Positions 20,062 through 30,419 of a stretch of 64,000 bases of DNA are shown here, in pieces (position 1 is the stretch's first letter; each line of letters opens with the position of its first letter). Position numbers and translations under genes: made by a program. The notes beneath the pieces are model-generated. The model was not told the origin of the DNA and ran no database searches. It saw only the letters and a list, made by a program, of their open reading frames with translations. This DNA comes from Amphibalanus amphitrite (taxonomy: Eukaryota > Arthropoda > Thecostraca > Balanomorpha > Balanidae): assembly GCF_019059575.1 (NCBI RefSeq), contig NW_024883410.1, positions 23,736-87,735 on the forward strand, given 5' to 3'.

Positions 20062-21559
20062 TAAGGTGGAACTGAATACCTACCAAGCCCGACAAGAGGC
20101 GAGCTCTGAACAGTGAGCAGCAGTCAGCACTTCAGCCCGTCGTCGGACAAGATACCTCGCGACTCATTTTGAGCCTCAGACCCGATGGAGCCGCTCTGTA
20201 AGATTGTTTGAGAACGCAGAGGAAATAGGATGGAGATTTGGTGTACATGAAGGCACTTGTCATGAACGTGACAGCGAGAGGTGTATGTAATGTAATAAGT
20301 TATACGTGAGTTATGTTTTGCCGATGTGCTGTTTGGAGCTCGAATGTTCATCACCAGCTTCCCTAGTCTTAATATAATCGAAGATCTGTTTGGGAGCGGG
20401 AGCTCGTTACTGCTGATTGAAGACCATTGCAACCGGTGTGAATAATGAATAATGAACTTGCTATTATTTTACAATAATAACGCGAGATAACGTGAGAATG
20501 CGTTAAATGTTGTCACTGATCACTTAGTCGAGACTGAATGCACAATTGCACACGGGTCAGTTCTGAGATGACCATACGGAACCATTTCATGCACAGCTTT
20601 TTTGTGTTCTAGACTGCAGCAGACAAGACATTATAATACCTACATCTTATGCATTGCACTTGGTTCACAAAAAGATGCGCACTGGACATGGACTTTGTTT
20701 AGCTCCAATGCTGTCTAGGTATAGGAATGCTATGGATCTGCAATGCGACACTGTGTATTTCTTACACCATGACCCCTGTGTGTCTATGGTTGTGTGTTTA
20801 CGATTATATGTACTGAACAAATATATGTGTAAATGTGCAATTTTATTGCAAATGCAGGGCCGTTTCTATCTATTGCATACAAGGTTTAAAGACCCACACC
20901 AGGAGCTTTTCTGGAAAAAATAAGAATTACAAATAGATAAACAAATCAGAGAAAGCCGACGGGAATTCCGTGGTGCATGGCTCATGAATATTAGAACGCC
21001 TGAATAAAACACCGCAGTCGAAGTATACATTTTAAAACAATTGAATAGTTGACACACAGCGCAGCGTGCAACCCACCTTGCGACTGCAAAATGCTAGCAA
21101 CCTGATAACGTAGAAGCTGGAACATAATTCTACCAGTTCTATTGCAACTTCCTCAAATTGAGGTAATTTCTTGTCACCATATTACTTTTAAGTGGCGATT
21201 GACCCACCAGCTCGCACGTGCAAACGTAAGTATGAGTTCCTAGCTTTTTCACGCCGCTTCACGAGTGTACGCCACATTAGCGTGCATTCTTTTCTGCTCG
21301 ATCTGCGACCGACTACGGCCATTCAGTGGAGCTCACACCTACGGAGTGAATGCATCGCCACGACAAGCAGCTCGTCAGGGCTGCGGCGGCGTGGTCGAAC
21401 TATCGGCTGCTGCACAGACGTGCTGTTTGGTTACCTGTCTGTTGACACCGTAACCAAGGCGCCGGTGGAGGAGCGGCACCGTCTGAGGGCCGCTGCTGCT
21501 GAGGTCGCTGCAGTGGACGGACAGGACCCCCTGTGACCGGTGACCTGGGCCGGGCCGGG
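20062..21559. other. 3' region of the secreted-peptide gene and spacer
   Basis: No exon is seen here. An AATAAA lies at 21003-21008, about 940 bases after the stop, and could end the transcript. Before 21560 the sequence becomes GC-richer (21300-21560) and may include the leader of the next gene. Confidence 0.35.
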
Positions 21560-21659
21560 ATGGCCACCGCTACCCCGCCGCCTGTGCCACTGGTGCTCGT
21601 CGCCCTCTCCTGTCTGCCCCACTTGGCAGAGGCGGCGAGCGACACGACAGGGGTGCTGA
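21560..21659 (+). CDS. Single-pass membrane protein, exon 1 (signal peptide)
   Basis: The ATG at 21560-21562 opens a signal peptide of about 26 residues (proline-valine-leucine core, cleavage near Ala-Glu-Ala-Ala), ending at donor CTGA|GTGAGT in phase 1. The frame continues in phase with the membrane exon at 23225, the tail exon at 24687 and the last exon at 25013 or 25037, giving 156-164 residues if no further exon is missed. The layout (signal, membrane segment, proline-rich cytoplasmic tail) is like Shisa, CYYR1 or VOPP1-type proteins, but their cysteine-rich ectodomain is not found here, so the family is unassigned. Confidence 0.6.
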
Positions 21660-23062
21660 GTGAGTGGGGAGTGACCTGGGTCACCGCGCTGAATGAGTTA
21701 GGAATGGCCTGGACAACATGAGTGAGTGAAGAGTAGCCTGGGCTATTCCTCTGGTTGATGGAGGAATGGCCTGGTTCACTCCTCTGAGTGATAGAGGAAT
21801 GACAGGATATCTGGATCCCTGGACACTCCACGGTGACAGTCATAGCATCAGCAGCTGTCAGCTCAAAATTTGGAACCGGAAAGCCCCACTGGGAGACACG
21901 GTAGCATCGGCATTTAGTAGCTACTTGTCCTTGTCATTTTCACTGGAAGACGCACATTCATGATGAGAACCATTGCATGACACAATGGCGTGCCGGCCGG
22001 TAGGTCGTATACAAAAGGAAATTCGCTCGGAAATGGGTGAACGCGCGGGACGGCGGTCACGTCAGTCAGACTCACCACCTGTAGCGCTACGAACCGGTTC
22101 CACTGCGTGGATATCGGCTATCCTCGCTAAGCTTCTTCTGGTGATAGTGTTTAACCTTGTGGCCACTCGCTCACAAAATTTAGGCAAATTCTTTATGTAT
22201 TGTATGACTACGATTTGCACTATCCTGGATTGCCAAAAGTAGCCGTGAAGAGCTAAACAATGCGCTTCTCGCCAAAGCAGTCAAATTCTGATAGCAATTG
22301 GGGATCAAATAGCGTCTGTCTGAACGCAGACCAGTTGAATAGAGCTAGTTTACATTTTAGCAGAGTTGCGTCACGCAAAGCGTCTTTAAAAAATGAGCCT
22401 TTCTATCTTCAGTTAATGTGGATGATTTTACTACTCTTATGCTATACTCGTAATTTAAATAGTCTGCTGTTGTGTATTAGACGTAAACTTGATTCATCGT
22501 CCATAGACACATCAATAATAGCCTGTATGCCCTGATGAATGTAACTCTAATGGTCATAATAACATGCGAACGAACGCAGCAAGCGAACGTGATAATACAG
22601 AGGGTGAGCAAAATTTCAGCATAATCGTCTCGCCCCGTGATGCTTTTTTAATACCTTATATCTCGGCTACCGCTCAACCGAATGACAAGCAGTTTGCTGC
22701 ATCAGATAGCTCCCTCTCTTCAACTGAAGATTCGACTACTTTTGATATGTGCGGATAAGTCACAGTGCGTTTCTCGTAATTGCCCCGTTTACCCGCTTGC
22801 CGTAAGCGAACCCGTGCTCAAAATTACGCTCGCTCGTGCGTCTGTCGAACCAAAAGGCGTCATCCTGGTAGAAATCAGAGCACCCGGGAACCGAACTACA
22901 TACGAAATGTGCCATAGTGATGTCTATTCACTCTTCGATTCATCGGTATTAATAGAAAGCACGCAAGGAATGTCTAGGTGCTCCGTCTGGGCCAAAGTCT
23001 GACGTAACGGGTTAGTGTATCCGCCGTTGTACGCCGTACATAAGTGTGCCGTGCTTTTTCAG

Positions 23063-23224
23063 TGGTGGTTGCGATCGTACTTGGGTGCTCCGTGATCGTG
23101 CTGGGGTGTGCGGTGGTCGGGTTAGTAAGTGGCCGTATGTTTTTCTTTTCAGCGGTAGTTGTGATCGTGCTGGCCGCTGGGGTGCTCGATGGTCCAGTTA
23201 GTCAGTGTTCCGTGTTGTTTTCAG
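23063..23224 (+). repeat. Two in-frame echoes of the membrane-exon head
   Basis: Copies of the membrane exon's acceptor and head begin at 23063 (TTTTTCAG before TGGTGGTTGCGATCG) and 23153 (TTTTCAG before CGGTAGTTGTGATCG), against the real start 23225 (CGGTAGTCGCGATCG). Offsets are 90 and 72 bases, both multiples of three. The frame stays open across all copies, so upstream acceptors would add one or two hydrophobic Val/Ile/Leu segments. A strong donor word GTAAGT follows the first copy at 23125. Confidence 0.8.
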
Positions 23225-23359
23225 CGGTAGTCGCGATCGTGTTGGGGTGCTCCGTGGTCGCCGGAGGCCTGGCCGTCATCGGATGGTACTGTTGGAAACA
23301 AAACAGGAGAGAGCCCTCCGTGCAGCCCAAGCCCAAGCCGCCGCCGCCTCCCAAACCAG
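23225..23359 (+). CDS. Membrane protein, transmembrane exon
   Basis: The acceptor GTTTTCAG ends at 23224. The exon encodes a roughly 22-residue hydrophobic helix (Val-Ala-Ile-Val-Leu-Gly to Ile-Gly-Trp-Tyr-Cys-Trp), then a Lys/Arg stop-transfer and a Lys-Pro/poly-Pro run. The donor CCAG|GTCAGG after 23359 leaves phase 1, which fits the exon at 24687. If intron retention occurs, the frame runs on 13 residues to TGA at 23398-23400, giving a short-tailed form. Confidence 0.65.
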
Positions 23360-23522
23360 GTCAGGCTCACACCAGTGTCACTGCCACGAACGGCCACTGA
23401 GCAGAGATGTGTCTGTAAACAAGCGCTGCTACTGATACAACAAAGAAGCGACACATTCAGTTAAGATGTCTCTTGCCTCTTGCTTCCCTTTGTTGAATTC
23501 CCTTTCCCTTTTCCCTTTGAGC

Positions 23523-23872
23523 CGGTCCCGTAGCTCAGTCGGTAGAGCGTTGGACTCCGCGTGGTGAGAGCACGCGTTCCCGGTTATAACAGTCCGGGTT
23601 CGAAGCGCGACGGGCGCTTGACGTTTACGAGCCTCCTGACAGGTCGGGTTGCGGCTGGTGGCAGGCCGTAGCCAGGCGAAGTCAGTGTGGGGACCGGCCG
23701 TGCGCGGCTATGTGCGCACGTTAAACTTTGGACTCCAAATTTTGCCATAGAACCGAAATCGCGCAATCGGAGGGTAGAGGACAGGGTCACCGCAACAAGC
23801 TTCGCTTAGTGCGGGCTCTGTCATTGTGAATCCTTCCATTCGAAAGGTTCGGACTAAGTTAAAAAAAAAAAA
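23523..23872 (+). repeat. tRNA-derived SINE-like element
   Basis: TAGCTCAGTCGG followed by TAGAGC (23531-23548) matches a pol III A box, and GGTTCGAAGC (23597-23606) matches a B box about 55 bases later. The acceptor stems pair poorly and the anticodon region is expanded, so it is not a working tRNA. It ends in a 12-base A run (23861-23872), as SINEs often do. It lies in an intron of the membrane-protein gene. Confidence 0.55.
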
Positions 23873-24169
23873 CATTTGAATGCAATGTTTCGACAATTTC
23901 AAGCCTTGCAAAATATAGTTTGCTTAGTGCCATTGCTGTCATCAAACAACTTTAGGAAAATTTGGATGTTTGTTGAACTGCTGCAGAGATACCCGCACAA
24001 AATAAACGTGCCAGATAATCCTTGAAGTAACTCCAAGGCCTGTGAATCTCTAAAAAAAAAATGTACACTTCAAAAAAAGATTCATTGCAGAGTTGTTTTT
24101 CACCACTTCCCATCTCCCTATATTTCATCCATTTCATTTGCTTTCAACTTTGGTCGCCGTCGATACACT

Positions 24170-24440
24170 GTAAAAAAAAGTTTAGCAGCATAGAGGTACT
24201 TTTCAATTGACTAATTTTCAGTACCCTAGCGGTGCTAAGCTAAGCATTTTATTCGTACTTAACTGAGACCTAGTTTAGTATCAAGGTGCTAATATAAGTA
24301 CCCATATTTGTTTAGCACCCGTGTACTAAATGTAGTACCCTACACCTGCTAGACCAATTTTCAGTACCCTAGCGGTGCTTAACTTTAAAAGGTGCTAAGA
24401 ATAGCATGCAGTTAGATAGTACCATAGGAAGCTAAACGCC
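24170..24440. repeat. Local repeat with GGTGCTA/TAGCACC words
   Basis: CACTGTAAAAAAAAGTTTAGC opens a region where ATTTTCAGTACCCTAGCGGTGCT occurs twice (24215 and 24358) and short GGTGCTAA or TAGCACC words recur. It is probably a decayed MITE; no target duplication could be fixed. Confidence 0.4.
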
Positions 24441-24686
24441 ACGTTATTGGAGGACTTGCAAACCTCAAGTCAGGTCACTCTTGGTCAATCAGGCATAAAA
24501 AGATAAACCACCATTATAAACAGCGGGCGATCCGACATTGGAGCGTCTCCTGCCGCGCTGTATCGTGGACCAACCGCGGCTGTACTGTATCGCTACTGTG
24601 CCGCAGTACCGGCGTGTACTGCGGCACAGCCTATGCGCCAGTCCCGCCTGGTAGGCTGCGCGTTGAAGTCTCTCTGCATCCCACAG

Positions 24687-24779
24687 CCAACTCGCCACTA
24701 CCACCTGCCAACCCGCCAATGATGCTGGTCGCGCAGTCACCGATGCCAGGAATGCAGGGATTCATGATACCCGCAGGAG
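24687..24779 (+). CDS. Membrane protein, proline/methionine-rich tail exon
   Basis: The acceptor TGCATCCCACAG ends at 24686 and the donor GGAG|GTGAGT follows 24779. The 93 bases enter with two bases completing Ala and leave in phase 1. It encodes a Pro/Met/Gly-rich stretch (Pro-Pro-Ala-Asn-Pro-Pro-Met-Met), consistent with a flexible cytoplasmic tail. Confidence 0.6.
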
Positions 24780-25012
24780 GTGAGTTTCAGAAGGGCATGA
24801 TTCAGCTTCATGTTTTCAAAAAAAAATATTATGTAACCAGTATTCCGCACAGCCTTCCTGTGGCGAAGGCGAAGCTATTGTGCGAAGAAAGGAAACAGAG
24901 AAGAGAAAGTATGCACTTCAATTTTGCACATTTGCAATTGTGAGGATAGGTTTGACTGCGCTCAGCTCCAGACACGCTCACAGCACCTTTTGTATTACGT
25001 TTATCGTTTCAG

Positions 25013-25179
25013 CGATGTACTGCGATGTGCGCACAGGTATGATGATGGGGTACCCGGCGGGGATGTCGCCGTCGCCCGGTACCGCCTTGTACCAGGTACC
25101 CGTACAGCAGCAACCATCGCCGGCTCCCCCCGACAACACATCAGTTGAGGACCTGGAGGGCAATAACGCCGGCAAGTAG
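25013..25179 (+). CDS. Membrane protein, last exon
   Basis: The acceptor is either GTTTCAG (exon from 25013) or GCGCACAG (exon from 25037). The two differ by 24 bases and keep the same frame. TAG is at 25177-25179. It encodes a Met/Gly/Tyr-Pro, Gln and Pro-rich tail ending acidic (Val-Glu-Asp-Leu-Glu). The downstream start continues the Gly-Gly-Met-Met-Met-Gly-Tyr-Pro pattern better, while the upstream one has the better pyrimidine tract. Confidence 0.6.
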
Positions 25180-25535
25180 ACACTGGCGCGCATCGGTGAC
25201 CACTCGGGGATGAGCCTCGCGGAGGCATAAGGGCAGGTCAGACCGGAAAACAGGCGACTGTTGAGGAGCTTCGGTGAAAATCGGCAAGTGTCTTAGTGTG
25301 AAAAGTGATTGGCAATATCCTGGTGCGGTGGCTACATAAAAGAGGAAATTGCAGGAGAGTGTCGTCGTCTTGCAGCTGCAAGGGGAATACTACATATGTG
25401 ATATAGGACTGTGCTACGAGAATAACATTGCCACCTTGTGACTGTTTTGTAGGGAAACCCGAGTAATATTTTTAACAACAGTTACCAATGACAACTATAA
25501 ATTAAATTATATCGAAATGAAAGAAGTTATGCTGG

Positions 25536-25541
25536 AATAAA
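25536..25541 (+). terminator. Poly(A) signal, membrane-protein gene
   Basis: AATAAA lies about 360 bases after the stop at 25179. Another lies near 25613. Either would close the transcript. Confidence 0.5.
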
Positions 25542-25619
25542 ACGGCAGCGCTTCATAACCTTGTTCACGGTGATTCATTAATCCTAATTAATAAATCGGA
25601 CAATATTGTCTAATAAAAC

Positions 25620-28600
25620 GATCGTTGATTCGGTCCGTTTTCTTATTGCGACTGTTGTGCAGGAAAAAGTCACTCGTTGAGTCACCATCTACTCAATGAC
25701 ATAAAAACATCCAAATTACTCTGTGTTAGTGAAAGCTAAGTTTGTGATGATCAATTTGCGACAGCAAGCTCAAACTCATGCTAAAGTAGATTTGCATATA
25801 TGTAAGCGATAGCTATTCCCCGATGTATGCACGCGCCTCACCACTGTGCGTCCCCTTTGTGAATACTATACAGCCTTATTATATTATTATACAGCCCCCC
25901 CCCCCCTGTGTTGTCGACAGAAAGGTCACGTGAATGTTGGTGCCTATTTGTTGTGCTTGTTGTCATAATACCAGACTTATGTATACCCAATGGACATTAC
26001 TTTATTGTTGTGATGGACGATAATGGGCAACATCGGCTAGCAAGAGAGGGCCATTGGCAACGATAGACCCAAAATGAAAAGACACGAATCTAACAAGAGC
26101 ATGAAATGCAAATAACAAACATTTCGTAGCTGCTTATTTCCGTACGTGGAACGATAAATACTGCTGTTAATGTGCAACTGGCAAATAAGTTAACGTGGAA
26201 GGTACCTATTACGCCCACACCGGTAATAGCCTATAATGTGTCAACAACGAGCATTTGAATATGACAGTGCACATACGGATCTATATATAATGCAGGTTTC
26301 GTTATGATGGCTTGTCACCTATTGTCCAGTTGATCCTGGTCGATGGCTAGTTGGATTATCAAATACGCATCATTCTGTGGATAATATGCTTGGCTGACAA
26401 ATGGATTTTCCACGTTGATGCAGACCAGGCAATTTGTGTCCGCGCCCTGTGTGTGCCGGTGAGTGGAAAATGACGCATGGGCTCTGGTGATCGCAGCCAT
26501 TCCTACGCGGATCGCTGCCGACCGGCCGCGCATTGTGGCTGTCCTGATACGCAGCCGGGCCGCTCAGTATTGCCCATAGTGATGACGGCACGGCTCAGGC
26601 CGTATCGTATGGCCCAGACAGCACATCGGTCACCGTGCGTCGGTCGCGGATACACCGAGACATCAGTCACCGTCCGTCGGTCGCAGATACACCGGGAAAT
26701 CGGTCACGGTCCGTCGACGCCAGCTCAGTGGCACATACTACAGAGTTGGTGCGCTTATCGCCATACGATGCTGTACTACCGACAGTGCCGTGCGCATCCA
26801 GAGGCACTTACGTAAACATATTTACATTTAGTACCCAATTAACTGCCCGTCATGGTCCAACTGCAGTGCAAAGTAGGCGACTTTTTTGACACCTCATCAT
26901 TGAAGCTCCACTCAAGCAGAACCGTACCAATCACCCCTCACCCGGGCGAGGCATCGTCCCGAATACGGCTCACCATTCTCGTACGTTATGCAGTACGAAT
27001 GGTGGTTGGGGTGATGACTGGTGAGTAAAATCGTACCCGTTTCAAACGTTTCAGTTCATGGACAAGGTCAGAAACTGCTGCGAATATTGTTCATAAAATG
27101 CATAGAACTGTTCGGTAAGGCTTATTGAGAACGAAATGTCCCAATGCCTACATCAAACAACCGGTGGAGTAAAAGAGCAATGAGTCGCTTTCCGACTTGC
27201 CGCATATTGAGCTAGCTAAATATGGTGAAGTGCATATACCTATTTCAAAACAGCATTCGCACATTTTGCCACCCCAATGCGATAGGGAGCCCAAAAATGT
27301 AAATTGTAATACTATCCGTCACCGTTCGTAAGGCTTTTGGCCCGCATTTCTGATAAGGACTCCGTCGAACGAAAGCCGTTATGGTGCCCGGTGCATGCGG
27401 GCGGTTCAGTACCATGTCTGTTACATCGACCCCTGGAGACCAATTGAAGCTCGACCCCCAATAGAAAACGAGCACTGGAACGATGAATCCATAAACATAC
27501 GGGCAACTATCGCGGGTTTTATTACAAGCATACCCATGTAAACGAAACAATCACAAAGCATCGGCCATACAACAGCCAATATTCCAACATTCGCGTCCAA
27601 ACAGACGAATAATTAGATTCAGCCACCCCAAGCCTTGACCGCATGGTTTAAATACGTCCCTTGTGTAACCCCATCCTACACTGCACCTGCTGAGCGCGAA
27701 CAAATAGCACACACGCAGTCACCTCAGCTATTCGGAACCCAGAAGAGCTGAGGCGTCTGTCGACGGACGTTTGCCACCACACAGCACACACACACGACCG
27801 GTGCGATCGAGCAAAACCCTTGCCTGTCTCGGCGGCGGCTGTGGTCACTAAGAACAGACTGGCGGGTGAAAGCTGCTTCCGAGCCTTATCACAGAGGCGC
27901 AGGAACCGATCGCGTCGGGCCGAGATGACAGCGGCTTCACGGTACGCTGATATGCGCTGTCAGAGCCCTCAGCGAGACGGAAAGCCCTCACACTCTGTAC
28001 GCTTCAGCACGTGACTATGTGTGTTTCCAGTTAACATAATAGGCACGAGCAAGGTCAGAGCTCGAACGCCTTACGGCTGGGCAGCATCATATGGCAGCCT
28101 CCATAACTGAACAGTAAGCGATTATCTGCGCGTAGCGCTCAGCCTCAGCACAGCCGAGCAGTCAACAGTTTCGCCACAGGAGACTGAACACCACGCTGTA
28201 TCGCCGGTTTGGCAGCACACGGCTGCTTTACAGCCTCCATGAGGCTCAAGCGGCCAGACACAGCACAGCATCCGGCCGTGTTATCCCCGTCTGCACACTG
28301 ACACCCCGGGCGTGTGCTGTGTCACGGTCTGTCCGATAAATTGGCACACAGCCGGGCAGAAGACGGCTGAATGGATGCCCGTGCCGGGGTTAATCCGGCG
28401 AGAGGCTGTTTATAAGGGCGTGTAGACAGGTGGGCGGGCCGCGGACAGCTGCCGTGCCCCGACCGAGTGGGACAGCTCAGCCAACGCGGCCGACGTCGCC
28501 ACCCATTAGTCTAATGAGTCGAACGGCGGGACAGACTGGTAGTGTGGGCTGAGGGCGGCTGGGGCGGAACGGGTAAAAACCCGCCCCAGATCTCAGCACT

Positions 28601-29405
28601 AGGCACCTGTCCGGTCAGGATTACAACTGAGCTTATGTGGTGGCTTTGCAATTTTCTAATGGGACTGTAGATGGATTTGAAGGTCTGCTGTCAGCAGCGA
28701 GGATTAATGGTCGCCGCTGTCGAACGATACAATACAATCGCGATCATATGCCGGCGAACCATCGAACTCTGCTGTCAGCAAGTCAGGTAGTGACCGACAA
28801 AAATATCGTCTTTAAAACCGAAACAATGTCGGGCACCAGCAGGAGGCCCGTACCACAAAATCTGACAGTAAAGCTGTCAATCTGAATAAATTAACAAACA
28901 TCGACCGATCCGCGAAACACGTTGCAAGTAGCGGGGGCCGTGATAAGAAATACACAGCGCATGGACCGACCGTAGCATCGATCCTTTATAGGCACGGTCC
29001 TACCGCGGGGCCGTCACAGCCGCTGCCCCAGCCGTTTCCGAGACTACGGCCTCAGAAATTCTCACTTTGAGCTGAGCGGACTTGCTCGACGGCGAAACTG
29101 ATGGTCAAGGTACAGTTCCGACCGTGTAGAGGTATACCTACAGCCGGTCCGCCGGACGAACAGCTCCGCACAGTCTGTCTCTGATACAGATCAGCGACCA
29201 ATGGTAGGTCAGATCACCCGGCGGCTTCGTCATTCACCAACAAGGCAGAGGTCCATTTCACGGTGATCTTCCCCAGGTCCCCACAGAACAGAGGCACTGA
29301 GCGCTAGCGCCGTGTCGCTAGTCCCTGTCTCTGTCCAGGATGACCCACCCTGCCGCATGGGTCACTCTTCTCGTCCAAAGGGTACCCTACCCTGTCAGGA
29401 GATCA
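25620..29405. other. Intergenic region between convergent genes
   Basis: No exon or RNA gene was found on either strand. The part nearest 29405 must include the Pelota 3'UTR, but no clear reverse-strand AATAAA was found there. A 37-bp tandem repeat sits at 26623-26716. A GTTTATAAGGG word at 28407 in a GC-rich setting could be a core promoter but is not followed by a coding frame. Confidence 0.4.
26623..26716. repeat. 37-bp tandem repeat, about 2.5 copies
   Basis: ACATCGGTCACCGTGCGTCG recurs at 26660 and, slightly altered, at 26697, with CGGTCGCGGATACACCG between. It produces parallel short frames without other coding evidence. Confidence 0.75.
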
Positions 29406-29500
29406 CTAGTCGCTGTCGTCGTCCGAGGGGTCGTCATCCGACTCGATCTCCGGCATGGGGTACCGCAGAATGGCGGCGATACCAGTCAGCTGTTCCAGCT
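29406..29500 (-). CDS. pelo: Pelota, exon 9 (C terminus)
   Basis: The reverse-strand acceptor CCTTTCACAG lies above 29500 and the stop TAG is at 29408-29406. It encodes about residues 355-385: Leu-Glu-Gln-Leu-Thr-Gly-Ile-Ala-Ala-Ile-Leu-Arg-Tyr-Pro, then a short acidic Asp/Ser tail. Both are the standard end of metazoan Pelota. Confidence 0.93.
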
Positions 29501-30149
29501 CTGTGAAAGGAGGACCACGGCGTAACAGCGCTGCAGCGCTTCAAAGGTCGCAGAGGTCATTACGGGGACAGCACGGGGCACACGGTCAACAAGACCGTTT
29601 CCGAATGGAGCGGGCGCATTCATAAGTCTGAACAAACGCCTGAATGGGGTACACCGCTGTGGACCACCACACAGAGCACAGCAGCACGGTGAATACATGG
29701 CGGGCAGTCGTAATAACGCCCAGTAAAGGTCAGTTGCTCGCGTGCATGGGGACAAATTCAGCGTCTATAAGGAAAATGTGTTGAAAGCCGACCATTTGGG
29801 TAAATGTCCGTTCCGCGGACGGACGGTCAACATCGAATAAAATTTCAGCAATGACATACTGACTCATTCAAATGCATTGATGTTTTGCAAACAAAGTTGT
29901 TTGTTCATTTCTTAATTACACAAAATTGCAGTGTCACAGCACCAACAGAGCTCCCCCCGCAAAAAAGTCGCGACAGCCATGCCTTGGTTACCTTTGCCTG
30001 CATAGATGGGCTTTTAACCATTCAGCATCGATGTAAAGCACTACGGTGTTTCAGCTATTGGAAACCAAGCACTGCACCTCAGGTGAGGACGAAAATCGCG
30101 ACGAAGTAACACGCTTGTTAACTTGTTATAGTCCATCGATTTTACTCAC

Positions 30150-30256
30150 GTTCTCCGGAAATGTGGAGGCTGGAGAATATTTTGACATCGCCGTTGTACT
30201 CCTTTACGCTGTCCACCAGCGCGACGTATTTCTTCCTTTCTGCCAGGTCCAGCGAC
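30150..30256 (-). CDS. pelo: Pelota, exon 8
   Basis: The acceptor TGTATTTTCAG lies above 30256 and the donor GAAC|GTGAGT below 30150. The 107 bases enter completing an Arg codon and leave in phase 1. It encodes about residues 319-354, including Leu-Val-Asp-Ser-Val-Lys and Ile-Phe-Ser-Ser-Leu-His-Ile-Ser-Gly-Glu of the C-terminal eRF1_3 domain. Confidence 0.93.
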
Positions 30257-30339
30257 CTGAAAATACAGACATCAGTGAAAAATAAAACAATAAAACTTAA
30301 GCACATGCAGTAAAGGTGCAATAAAAATACTCCAGATAC

Positions 30340-30415
30340 TGGAAAACTTGTTTGCTAATTGGGGCTTTAGGGCGCGTCGACTACCAAGGTCATTTTGCGC
30401 CCAAGGTACTGGAAA
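30340..30415 (-). mobile_element. Fragment sharing the LINE 3' tail
   Basis: GGGCTTTAGGGCGCGTCGACTACCAAGGTCATTTTGCGCCC is, on the opposite strand, the same short 3' sequence found at the end of the LINE at 46995-47040. It lies 90 bases from Pelota exon 8. It is either a 5'-truncated LINE copy or a SINE using the same tail. Confidence 0.6.
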
Positions 30416-30419
30416 ACAG

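Noticed and set aside
23526..23610. A tRNA gene
   Set aside because: A and B boxes are good, but the acceptor stem pairs poorly, the anticodon arm is not formed and an A run follows, so a SINE head is the better reading.
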